Source: Bacillota bacterium
GTDB lineage: Bacteria; Bacillota; Limnochordia; Limnochordales; DUMU01
Direction: 5' to 3'
Assembly: GCA_012839805.1 (NCBI GenBank)
Contig: DUMU01000049.1
Span: 1 to 38,502, forward strand
DNA length: 38,502 nucleotides
Position numbers and translations under genes: made by a program. Below, piece by piece: positions 7,290 to 14,412 of this stretch; positions within the stretch are counted from its first letter, which is position 1; each line of letters begins with the position of its first letter. The notes below the pieces were generated by a model that saw only the letters and a program-made list of their open reading frames with translations, was not told the origin of the DNA and made no database searches.

Positions 7290-9059
7290 CTAAACGAGGA
7301 CAAACGGCAAGTCTGGAGCGACTTCTCCACTACGTACCACCGCCGGAAAGCCGTAAACAGACACGCGTTCTGCAACCGACCCGCTCTTACGCTGGAGAGT
7401 TTCTGCCTCACCCCAAGGAAGAGTAGGATCAAAAAGCACAAAAGTAGCTTCTGGCACGTGCCAAGAAGTCTTTGCCACCCACCCCACGGCCGAATCATGC
7501 CGGGTAAACTGGAGTTGAGTCTGCCTGCGGGTTCTCTCCCAGGACTGAATGGCGCTACTGGTCCACCATTCTATCCCTTGTTCCCGTCCGTACGTGACTA
7601 CGTCGGCCATAGCCTGAGGTATTCCTGGTTTCTCAACGTGCGCGGGATGGAAGAGGAAATGGGCCACCCCGTAGTGTTTAATCGCCTGATCGACACAGGC
7701 CCTGCCGATTTCGGCCGGGCAGGTGAGGACCAGATCCTGAGTCATGAGGTTGATCTCAAGTACGTCGATGCGCTCAGCGGTGTGCTCATCCATGGGAAAC
7801 CAGGGATGCGCCCCACCGAAGGGAAAACCTGTGTTGCCTTTCTTTGAGGGACCCTTAGTCTGATCGCATCGAATACCCGCCCGTTCTAGCCAATGGAAGA
7901 ACTCAGTTAATCCTTCCCAGCGAAGGTAGTGGTTCTTGTTTGACACTATCGGTTGCTGTTCATCTATCATGTCGCGCAACCAGCAAAGTTGCAAGCGCAA
8001 ATGGTGTTCATCCCAGAATCGCTGTCCAAGTTGCGTCCGGGCATCGTAATGCAGGGCTATTTCATATCCGTCACGATCCAGCTGGCGGTAGAAGCCCGGA
8101 CTGTAGCCACCCGGGTAGACCACGCACCAAGTGGAAGGAATTCCTAGCTTCTTGAGGTTCTCCAACAGCAGATCGGCTTTGTCCGGTTCGTTCAGGTCGG
8201 TATCATGAGATAGCAGTCCTACCGCAGCCAGCGGTCTCGGCCAATACCATAGCATCGGCAGATACGAGTTAGTAGCCCTCGCAGCCCATAGCAGGAACCG
8301 GATCAGCAGCTCACGCCACTCGTCCGCCACCGGACACCCGAAGAAATATGTATCGGCGATAGGCTGACGATCCCGTTCGTAATCGAGCACAATCCCATCG
8401 TCGGTCTTTAGAATACCGTCATCCACCGGTGCACTGCCATCAGCCGGGGGGATACCATCTACGTACACCGGCCGCCCCTGCTGAATGCGGACCACGGCAG
8501 CTGCCACATCTGCGCCGATCAGCACCGCCCATCCCCGTCCAACCCGTCGCAGCGTAACTGCCGGCCCCACCTCGGCCTTTTGCCACCCTTCCGCCTGACA
8601 CCACCGATCACCATCCAACCAGCTGGCCAACACCTCTACCGAGAAGTCGACGGGTTCTAACCAACGCCCGCCGAAAGCGTGCAGCGGGCCCGACATCCCG
8701 GCGAGCATCGGTAAGACGGAGGTATCCCACGATCCAACCCAGGCCTCCCGGAGAGGTCCGCGATCACGGCAGCCAAACACAGCTTCCAGTCCCGAAGGGC
8801 CTCCCAAGCCTATCAATACTTTTCCGCCGGCAACGAAGCGGCTCAACGCCTCTTTGACATCATCTGGAAGATGGAGGTTTGCGGGTATCACGATGGCAAA
8901 GCAGAGGTCAACCTGAGTCGCAAGTCTCTCCGGTTCCGGCCCGATTCGCCGGTAGGGCAGCCCGGCATGTTGAAGGATCTCCTCAACGTATCCTGCGTAT
9001 CGCCCCCAAGGATCTACCGCTCTGGCCTGATTCGCGAGCCACAAGAGACCGATCTCCAT
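7290..9059 (-). CDS. Polysaccharide-deacetylase-like protein with N-terminal amidotransferase/trimerisation-like domain
   Basis: A 589-residue cytoplasmic protein (no signal peptide). Residues 1-260 resemble the class I amidotransferase-like (ThuA/beta-galactosidase trimerisation-like) fold: MEIGLLWLAN, VDLCFAIVIPANLHLPDDV, FVAGGKVLIGLGGPSGLEAV and GRGWAVLIGADVAAAVV. Residues 278-470 look like a NodB/CE4-type deacetylase barrel: AAVGLLSHDTDLNEPDKADLL with the metal-type His-Asp motif (about 284-288), LKKLGIPSTWCVVY, YEIALHYDA (His337) and HYGVAHFLFHPAHVEKP (a late His pair). The C-terminus is a short beta-rich region. The start at 9059 was chosen because AAAGGAGATCAGG is placed ideally; upstream in-frame codons lack a ribosome site. 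It is the first gene of the minus-strand island and is divergent from the hydrolase gene at 9386. A role in removing an acyl group from a sugar is an inference; it could instead be a non-catalytic relative. Confidence 0.72.
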   Translation of the reverse strand: MEIGLLWLANQARAVDPWGRYAGYVEEILQHAGLPYRRIGPEPERLATQVDLCFAIVIPANLHLPDDVKEALSRFVAGGKVLIGLGGPSGLEAVFGCRDRGPLREAWVGSWDTSVLPMLAGMSGPLHAFGGRWLEPVDFSVEVLASWLDGDRWCQAEGWQKAEVGPAVTLRRVGRGWAVLIGADVAAAVVRIQQGRPVYVDGIPPADGSAPVDDGILKTDDGIVLDYERDRQPIADTYFFGCPVADEWRELLIRFLLWAARATNSYLPMLWYWPRPLAAVGLLSHDTDLNEPDKADLLLENLKKLGIPSTWCVVYPGGYSPGFYRQLDRDGYEIALHYDARTQLGQRFWDEHHLRLQLCWLRDMIDEQQPIVSNKNHYLRWEGLTEFFHWLERAGIRCDQTKGPSKKGNTGFPFGGAHPWFPMDEHTAERIDVLEINLMTQDLVLTCPAEIGRACVDQAIKHYGVAHFLFHPAHVEKPGIPQAMADVVTYGREQGIEWWTSSAIQSWERTRRQTQLQFTRHDSAVGWVAKTSWHVPEATFVLFDPTLPWGEAETLQRKSGSVAERVSVYGFPAVVRSGEVAPDLPFVLV

Positions 9060-9385
9060 CCTGATCTCCTTTCCAGTCAACCCGCCGCGGAGGTCTACCG
9101 GTCTGGCCATTCCGCCGGCGGAACGCACATTGATCAATCATTTGTATTTAATTATACGTCACCCATCGCCTTCCTTGCCGTGCTATTCGGGTTCACGAAG
9201 GCGTATTTTTCCATGCGGCAGGACGACGAGAGGATTTTCCTGGCGTCTGGAAGGTCGCACCGCCCACGGCCTACCTTCATTCCGGGAAGCCGTGCAGATC
9301 GAACAGCCCTGCAGGAGTCAGCACGGTAACGCAGAACACCCACGCGCGGGAAACGACCGCACACGAACCGAGGGGGACGTCTGTT
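9060..9385. other. Divergent intergenic region of the carbohydrate island
   Basis: This 326-base gap separates two divergently transcribed genes. It contains an AT-rich patch (9128-9166) that stands out from the GC-rich surroundings, with the perfect palindrome ATTGATCAAT at 9129-9138. On the minus strand, GTATAAT near 9160 resembles a -10 box, but its -35 is poor. No tRNA, small ORF or terminator was found. It probably holds both promoters and an operator. Confidence 0.45.
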
Positions 9386-11464
9386 ATGACTGCGTCCCGG
9401 GGTACCCCGGCGCTCGCCTGGTGGCAAAAACCCATGCGTATAGCCGCACTGCAGTGCGAAACTTCGACCGATCCCTTCCGCATCCTGGATGGCTGGGATA
9501 AGCTGGGTTTCAACGTCGAGCAGCTCTTACACATCAGTGCACACGGGTGGTTGGGCGTCTACGATCCGGCTAAGGCCGATCTCGTCCGCGACTACATCGC
9601 CGCCGCCCACCGCCGGGGTATGCGCATCATCTTCTACTTCGGCGGACATTGGCTGAGCGATGATCTGCAGAAGCAGCACCCTGACTGGCGGGCCAGGCGG
9701 CGTGACGGCACCTACATCGATCACGCCTGCCTGGGCAACGAGGGGTACGTGGCCTGGGTACAGGATATCAGCCGGGAGGTCGTGGCCCTGGGGGCCGACG
9801 GCGTTTTCCTGGACGGTGCCTACATCGCCCCCGACGGCTGCTTTTGCGACCGCTGCGCGAGTGAGTTCCGGGAGTCCTTCGGCGTCGAGCTGGCCCAAGC
9901 AGAGGGCGATCCCGACCTCCGGCACAAGGTCACCGAGCTGAAGATGCGCGTGGTGGACCGCTATTTGGCGGCAGTCCGGAAGGCCGTCCACGCCGCTAAT
10001 CCTCAGGCCGTATTGTACGTGAACATGCCCGGACTGCACCCGCTGCGCACTCGCGGGGTCGACATCCGCCGGCATCTGGCCTTCCAGGACCTCGCAGGTG
10101 CGGAAGGCGGGTTCATGTACTATTCTCCGGCGTCCCAGATACCCGTGTGGAAAGTAGGTGCCGTCGCCAAGCTGCTTGCCACAGTTGCCAACGGCAAGCC
10201 AACAGTGAGTTTCTGTGCTGCGGACCACAAGCCGTGGAATCTCTCCATGATCTCCGCCGCTGAAGCCACCATCACCTACTGCCAGGCTATCGCCCACGGT
10301 TCCAGCGTGTGGTTTGGATTGCACACCCCCCGCTTCGAAGAAGCCATCGCCTCCCCGACACTCCAGGCGGTAGGCCGCATGAACCAGTTCATTGCCCGGC
10401 ATGAGGAGTACTATACGGCCACCCGTTCCAGCGCACGCGTGGCCGTGCTCTTCTCGTACGACACCGCAGAGGAGTACCGCTACAGCGCCTCCGACTCCGA
10501 CTTCCTCGCCACCCAGAAGGACGGGAACCAGGGCGTGACCGGCGATTTCTCCAAGAGCTGGATGGGTTGCTATGAAGCGCTCACGCGGTCGCACATCCCG
10601 TTCGACATGATCGACGACACCGCGGCGAGCGACCCGGCATTCCTGCAGGCCCGGTACGACCTGGTGATCCTGCCCACGGTGGCCTGCATGTCAGATGCCG
10701 TAGCCCGGGCGCTTGAGCAGTTCGTAACCGCCGGTGGGAATCTGCTGGCCGCTCATGAATGCGGGGCATATGACGAACGGGGGCGCCGCCGGGCTGAGCC
10801 GGCACTTAGCAAGGTACTGGGCGTTTCCTGGACAGGCAAGACTGTGGCCATGAAGCGGTTCAGCTACCTGTCTCCCACAGAGGCGGGTAAGGAAATACTA
10901 TGGACCGCTGTGAACGAAGAGCTGCAGCCAGCCCCGCCGTGGGCTCTAGAGGTAGAGCTTGCAGGCGCCAAGGCTCTGGCCAGGTTTCACGAGCCGGTCG
11001 ATCGGCAGTACCGCCCGTTGACGCCGACCACCTCCCCGGCTATAACCCTGCACCACTACGGCCAGGGGCAGGCTGCCTACATTGCGGGTACGTGGTTCGA
11101 GACTTACATGATAGAGGGTTTCCCATCCTACCGGGCGCTTACGCAGCAGTTGGTGCGCCGCCTAAGCCGTCCGGTAGTTGAGGTGGAGGGCTTGCCTGGC
11201 TCGGTCGAAGTGGTAGTGCGGGTCCAACCCCACACTCAGCGTATGATCATCCACCTGATCAACATGACCGGCGATATGACCCGGCCGATGGAGAAGATAA
11301 TGCCCATTCCGGGACCCGCCTTCCTCACCGTCTACACCGATGCTCCCATGCGATCGGCTAGGGCGCTGATGAGTAGCCGGCCGTTGCCGCTCGATGCCGC
11401 GGACGGCAAGGTTCGCATCGAAGTTCCGGGTCTGAACGACTACGAGGTGATCGTGCTCGACTGA
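9386..11464 (+). CDS. Putative glycosyl hydrolase (GHL6/GH42-like barrel plus trimerisation-type domain)
   Basis: A 692-residue protein without a signal peptide. Residues 20-330 read as a glycosidase-like TIM barrel: DKLGFNVEQLLHISAHGW, AAHRRGMRIIFYFGG, then LGADGVFLDGAYIAPDGCFCDRCASEF. In the last segment a barrel-end Asp is followed by a compact CxCxxC motif (Cys152, 154, 157), typical of the hypothetical glycosyl hydrolase 6 group and of Cys-rich zinc sites in GH42 relatives. Residues 345-480 resemble the beta-galactosidase trimerisation/amidotransferase fold (ARVAVLFSYD, ARYDLVILPTVACMSDAVA, FVTAGGNLLAAHECG). The C-terminal 200 residues are beta-rich. The ATG follows GAGGGGG by 9 bases. 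It is divergent from the minus-strand island and probably acts intracellularly on the imported saccharide. The family assignment is by motif; the substrate is unknown. Confidence 0.8.
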   Translation: MTASRGTPALAWWQKPMRIAALQCETSTDPFRILDGWDKLGFNVEQLLHISAHGWLGVYDPAKADLVRDYIAAAHRRGMRIIFYFGGHWLSDDLQKQHPDWRARRRDGTYIDHACLGNEGYVAWVQDISREVVALGADGVFLDGAYIAPDGCFCDRCASEFRESFGVELAQAEGDPDLRHKVTELKMRVVDRYLAAVRKAVHAANPQAVLYVNMPGLHPLRTRGVDIRRHLAFQDLAGAEGGFMYYSPASQIPVWKVGAVAKLLATVANGKPTVSFCAADHKPWNLSMISAAEATITYCQAIAHGSSVWFGLHTPRFEEAIASPTLQAVGRMNQFIARHEEYYTATRSSARVAVLFSYDTAEEYRYSASDSDFLATQKDGNQGVTGDFSKSWMGCYEALTRSHIPFDMIDDTAASDPAFLQARYDLVILPTVACMSDAVARALEQFVTAGGNLLAAHECGAYDERGRRRAEPALSKVLGVSWTGKTVAMKRFSYLSPTEAGKEILWTAVNEELQPAPPWALEVELAGAKALARFHEPVDRQYRPLTPTTSPAITLHHYGQGQAAYIAGTWFETYMIEGFPSYRALTQQLVRRLSRPVVEVEGLPGSVEVVVRVQPHTQRMIIHLINMTGDMTRPMEKIMPIPGPAFLTVYTDAPMRSARALMSSRPLPLDAADGKVRIEVPGLNDYEVIVLD

Positions 11465-11784
11465 CGCGCTGGTTACAAGCCTTCGTTAACCCGCCGCTCT
11501 CGACCGGCTGCGGCGCCTCCTACCCCGGTTGGTTACCGCGGGCCGAAGGCGCCACCCTTTGCCGCCTGCCCCTTGCAGCGCTGGTTGTTGTCCGACGAAT
11601 AGTGCTCTCTTCACCGCCTCTCACCCCCCCCCTGCTACAACGGGAGGATTAAGCCGGCATGGTCTTGACGGCTGGCGACCCGACCGTCAAGGCAGTTGCC
11701 CCCATCCTGGCGTTCCCCGGCTGGCTCACCCTGTCGCTCGCCATTCCGCGTGACATGGCCGTGCGTTCGTGCTAACGTGATGCA
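11465..11784 (+). other. 320-base gap with a possible 38-codon small ORF and inverted repeat
   Basis: No confident gene. An ATG at 11659, 11 bases after GGGAGG, opens a 38-codon ORF that stops with TAA at 11773, in the same frame as the cysteine-cluster ORF that follows. Within it, CTTGACGG (11664-11671) and CCGTCAAG (11684-11691) form an 8-bp inverted repeat. This could be a leader peptide, a broken start of the next gene, or chance. No clear terminator follows the hydrolase gene. Confidence 0.3.
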
Positions 11785-12264
11785 TTGGGCCTTGCTGCTA
11801 ATGAGGGCCCGTGCTATCCGGTGATCAAAGCCTATCCTGACGCATGGTATTGCTCACAAGTTTGTGGCAGCCGGTGCTGCAGGGTGGCTGACGTCTGGAC
11901 GCTTCCGGGCGAAGAGCTGAGCTATGACTTTTGGCGGGCCAATTATCCAAGACCCGGCAAAGACACCTGTGGCTGCCTTGATGAGAGGGGACTTTGCAGA
12001 ATCCACGATGGCCGGCGACCCCTGATCTGCAGCCTTTTCCCCTACTTCAAATTCGAAGACGCGGTCCTGGCCAGTCTAAGCTGCAAGTATGTCCGGGAAG
12101 TGGTCTTGCCCGCCATCAGCTCTCACACGGTTCGGGATCGCCTTTTCCAGGGCATCCTGGAGTGCATCGACTGCCAGTGCTCCGCTGAAGAGACGCGGGA
12201 GATCGAACAAAGGCTGAGGGAGTGCAAGGGAGCGTTCCTGCTGATACGGGGGAATCGCGGCTGA
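11785..12264 (+). CDS. YkgJ-type cysteine-cluster protein
   Basis: A 159-residue protein with the spaced cysteines of the YkgJ/zinc- or iron-chelating CxxxCxxCC family. Near the N-terminus there is CSQVCGSRCCRV (about residues 24-35). In the middle there is CGCLDERGLCRIHDGRRPLICSLFPY, matching the family pattern of Cys, Cys-x-Ile-His/Tyr, and Arg-Pro-x-x-Cys-x-x-Phe-Pro. Later cysteines (CIDCQC) may form a further metal site. Members probably bind an iron-sulfur cluster or metal; the function is not established. The start is uncertain: the frame opens after TAA at 11773, the first start-like codon is TTG at 11785 without a ribosome site, and GTG at 11821 is an alternative. It is isolated from neighbours on both sides and probably monocistronic. 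Confidence 0.72.
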   Translation: MGLAANEGPCYPVIKAYPDAWYCSQVCGSRCCRVADVWTLPGEELSYDFWRANYPRPGKDTCGCLDERGLCRIHDGRRPLICSLFPYFKFEDAVLASLSCKYVREVVLPAISSHTVRDRLFQGILECIDCQCSAEETREIEQRLRECKGAFLLIRGNRG

Positions 12265-12461
12265 AAACGGACGGCGGGAGATAGGGGTAAATAGCGGTAT
12301 GGTCGATGGTAGCCGGACTGCCGCTCAGGTTCACGTCATGCCCGCCCTGCAGAAGCAGGCTGCGGACCTATAAGCGCAGGCGTTGCTCGGTCGCGGGGAT
12401 GGGAAATAGCAGGCCTTCTAGCTGGCCTTTAATCCGCGGATTAGCGCGAGATTAGCTAAAC

Positions 12462-12497
12462 GACAAAACAAGCGGGTCTCCGATCCCGGAAACCCGC
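12462..12497 (-). terminator. Rho-independent terminator of the tRNA-Met/tRNA-Lys unit
   Basis: On the minus strand an 11-bp stem starting GCGGGTTTCCG and closing CGGAGACCCGC, with a GGAT loop, is followed by TTGTTTTG. It begins 9 bases after the encoded CCA of tRNA-Lys. Confidence 0.85.
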
Positions 12498-12505
12498 ATA
12501 AAACC

Positions 12506-12581
<76 letters not shown>

Positions 12582-12613
12582 ACGCAAACCGTAAACTTGC
12601 AACCAAATCTTGT

Positions 12614-12690
12614 TGGTAGCGGAGGAGGGATTCGAACCCCCGACACTGCGGGTATGAACCGCATGCTCTAACCAACTGAGCTACTCCGCC
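12614..12690 (-). tRNA. tRNA-Met, elongator (anticodon CAT)
   Basis: Minus-strand cloverleaf with acceptor GGCGGAG opposite CTCCGCT (G1-U72), A73 and an encoded CCA. The anticodon loop is TTCATAC on a TGCGG/CCGCA stem. The stem lacks the three consecutive G-C pairs of initiator tRNA, and the sequence resembles the Bacillus elongator tRNA-Met. This makes initiator and lysidine-type tRNA-Ile2 less likely. Confidence 0.94.
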
Positions 12691-12706
12691 AACGCAGGCA
12701 ACACTT

Positions 12707-12735
12707 ATTCTACCTACCGGCCGGGCCGGCGTCAA
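12707..12735 (-). promoter_or_regulatory. Sigma-A promoter of tRNA-Met/tRNA-Lys
   Basis: Minus strand: TTGACG (12735-12730), a 17-base spacer and TAGAAT (12712-12707). The -10 box ends 16 bases before the mature 5' end of tRNA-Met. Confidence 0.8.
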
Positions 12736-12781
12736 CCCCACCCGCGCCTTCGCCTCCTCCAGGCCAATACCAGCCCCGGCT

Positions 12782-13297
12782 TCAGCCCCTGACACCCGCT
12801 TGAGTCCCTGACCCCGCTTGCGTTCCCGCCCCGGCTTCCGTCCTGCCGGTCACTGTCCGGCCCGAGCCGCCTTCCCGCTCGTCGCTGGCCGCCACCGGAG
12901 CCGCCTCCGGCATCATGACCCACGGCCTGGCCTCTCGCCCCGTTCCCGCCATCCCTCTCCCGGCTCGCAAGGCCTCCCGGAGCTTGGCCCGTTCTCGCTT
13001 GAGGTTACCTCGCGCACAACTCAGCTCGGCGTGTTGAACCGCAAGCAGCTTCGAAAGCAAAACCAGCCCCGCCCAAAGACCAATGAAGCCCGTGGCAGCT
13101 CTACTCAAATGCCAGTCGTAGCGGTCATGGTACAGATACACCCCAACACCTATCAACGCCATTTCGGCCAGCCACCACAGGAATCCCAGCCAGACCCGGC
13201 CCGCGTAAACCTGCCCCGCCCCGGTCACAAAGAAGGAGAAAACGGCTGCCAGTCCAGGATCTCTCGAGCGATCGTCCACGCCCACCAGCCCCCTCAT
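12782..13297 (-). CDS. Small membrane protein with two TM segments and low-complexity tail
   Basis: A roughly 171-residue protein with no named family recognised. Residues 14-45 (LAAVFSFFVTGAGQVYAG, then WLGFLWWLAEMALIGVGVYLY) resemble the TM2-domain type in which a GxGQxYxG motif precedes a membrane span. A second span, TGFIGLWAGLVLLSKLLAV, follows, then a basic and polar region. The C-terminus is low complexity, with a repeated AGxGTQAG motif near the end, so that part is poorly constrained. The start is uncertain: ATG at 13297 has only a weak ribosome site, while GTG at 13279 has AGGGGG nine bases upstream. It is placed between the tRNA-Leu terminator and the tRNA-Met promoter in the same direction. 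Confidence 0.6.
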   Translation of the reverse strand: MRGLVGVDDRSRDPGLAAVFSFFVTGAGQVYAGRVWLGFLWWLAEMALIGVGVYLYHDRYDWHLSRAATGFIGLWAGLVLLSKLLAVQHAELSCARGNLKRERAKLREALRAGRGMAGTGREARPWVMMPEAAPVAASDEREGGSGRTVTGRTEAGAGTQAGSGTQAGVRG

Positions 13298-13312
13298 CCC
13301 CGAATCTGACCG

Positions 13313-13343
13313 GCCAAACAAAAGCCCCGCCGGTCGGCGGGGC
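13313..13343 (-). terminator. Rho-independent terminator of tRNA-Leu
   Basis: On the minus strand GCCCCGCC, loop GACC, GGCGGGGC, then TTTTGTTT. The stem starts 17 bases after the encoded CCA of tRNA-Leu. Confidence 0.88.
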
Positions 13344-13360
13344 AACAAGCTCAAACCCAA

Positions 13361-13448
13361 TGGTGCCGGAGGCGGGAGTCGAACCCGCAAGGTGCCATGC
13401 ACCGGTGGATTTTAAGTCCACAGCGTTTACCAGTTTCGCCACTCCGGC
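13361..13448 (-). tRNA. tRNA-Leu (anticodon TAA)
   Basis: Long-variable-arm (class II) cloverleaf on the minus strand. Acceptor GCCGGAG pairs with CTCCGGC, followed by A73 and an encoded CCA. The anticodon loop is CTTAAAA on a GTGGA/TCCAC stem. The variable arm GGTGCATGGCACC can form its own hairpin, and the T loop is TTCGACT. TAA decodes TTA and TTG. Confidence 0.96.
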
Positions 13449-13483
13449 ACGACTCGCGCTCCGGTAGCTGATGAACCAACTAT

Positions 13484-13512
13484 ATTCTACTTGGCGATCG
13501 GCCTTCATTCAA
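13484..13512 (-). promoter_or_regulatory. Sigma-A promoter of tRNA-Leu
   Basis: Minus strand: TTGAAT (13512-13507), a 17-base spacer and TAGAAT (13489-13484). It lies 35 bases before the tRNA 5' end and shares its -10 hexamer with the tRNA-Met promoter. Confidence 0.78.
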
Positions 13513-13563
13513 CTGGGGCCAACTCCACCGGGTTCGCCAGGCCCTTGGTTCCCTTTGATTGAT

Positions 13564-14247
13564 TCACCAGCCCGCCCCGTCAGCCTGCCCTGCTCCGCCC
13601 AGCCCAATCCCGCCAAGCCTGTAGCACTTTTCGGCGCGGCAAACAGAGTCTCCTGCCAAATCCACGCCGCGCCGGATCAAGTAATCGGCTACCAGACGCC
13701 CCACCGGATTCGCCGCCCGGGCCAAATAGTGGGCCAGGTGTGCGTGGAGACATTTGAGGGTCACGAACTCCCTCGCACCGCCGACCCCCGAATGCAGGAC
13801 CACCCGGGCCTCCCGCGGGTGCTGCTCCAGGTAGGCTTGGGCGTCACGGGGCAACCGGTTCAGGAGCTCCCGCCGGAAAGCGGCGTACTCCTGATGCGCC
13901 CGATCCAGTTCGGCGGCCAGTTCTTCATCCTGCCGGAACTCTTCACTGAGCCGCTCCACCCACCCCTCGGCTTCCAGCTGCCCTACCGCCGCCACCAGGT
14001 AGGGGCAGGTCAGCCAGAAGACCGTCGGGAAAGGCGACCAGTCCCCGCCTCGGGAGGCCAATGCGCCGGGCTGAACCGGGAAGCCAAGCCTTCGGGGTAT
14101 CAGAGGAGCGTTCACGATCACCATGGGCAGCCCGAACCGGCAGCGGCGAGCCACCCCTACCACCCCGACCGGCGGCCGCCCTAGCTGGCGACTGATTGCC
14201 TCGTAATCGCCGGGCCGAAGCGGTTCACAAGGTATGCCAGCGACCAT
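13564..14247 (-). CDS. DUF501-family protein
   Basis: A protein of about 227 residues matching the DUF501 family by its conserved core: VGVARRCRFGLPMVIVNAPL near the N-terminus, FPTVFWLTCPYLVAAVGQLEAEGWV in the middle, and a C-terminal His-containing helix KCLHAHLAHYLA. These resemble the usual family architecture of an N-terminal beta region followed by an alpha-helical half. The function of the family is unknown; members often sit near cell-envelope or Ppx/GppA genes. The start ATG at 14247 is the first one following a purine-rich GGAGGAGAAG, although that element lies 16 bases away, so the true start may differ. The frame stays open upstream to 14340. It follows yabR in the same direction behind a large terminator-like hairpin. 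Confidence 0.75.
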   Translation of the reverse strand: MVAGIPCEPLRPGDYEAISRQLGRPPVGVVGVARRCRFGLPMVIVNAPLIPRRLGFPVQPGALASRGGDWSPFPTVFWLTCPYLVAAVGQLEAEGWVERLSEEFRQDEELAAELDRAHQEYAAFRRELLNRLPRDAQAYLEQHPREARVVLHSGVGGAREFVTLKCLHAHLAHYLARAANPVGRLVADYLIRRGVDLAGDSVCRAEKCYRLGGIGLGGAGQADGAGW

Positions 14248-14297
14248 GGGCGACCGGCTGCTTCTCCTCCTCTGGGCCAACTTCTTTCCCTTTTGAG

Positions 14298-14365
14298 CAA
14301 ACCAAAGGCACCCTGGCGCGGGGAGGCGAGCTCTTCGCACCTCCTCCTGCCATTACCAGGGTGCC
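14298..14365 (-). terminator. Large terminator-like hairpin after yabR
   Basis: GGCACCCTGG (14307-14316) is the exact reverse complement of CCAGGGTGCC (14356-14365). Nested inside are GGGAGG/CCTCCT and a small inner GCGA-type stem. On the minus strand it is followed by TTTGGTTT. It starts 47 bases after the yabR stop and ends about 50 bases before the DUF501 start, so it acts either as a terminator or as an attenuator for DUF501. Confidence 0.6.
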
Positions 14366-14412
14366 CCATTTCCCGGATTCAGACCAGATTCTCAGCAGAT
14401 TTACGCCCGAGG

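Noticed and set aside
9527-10594. 355-residue open frame on the minus strand
   Set aside because: Shadow of the GHL6-like hydrolase gene; long only because GC-rich antisense frames lack stops.
11529-11753. 74-codon plus-strand open frame in the gap after the hydrolase gene
   Set aside because: No ribosome site, no motif, low-complexity Pro/Ser/Gly content.
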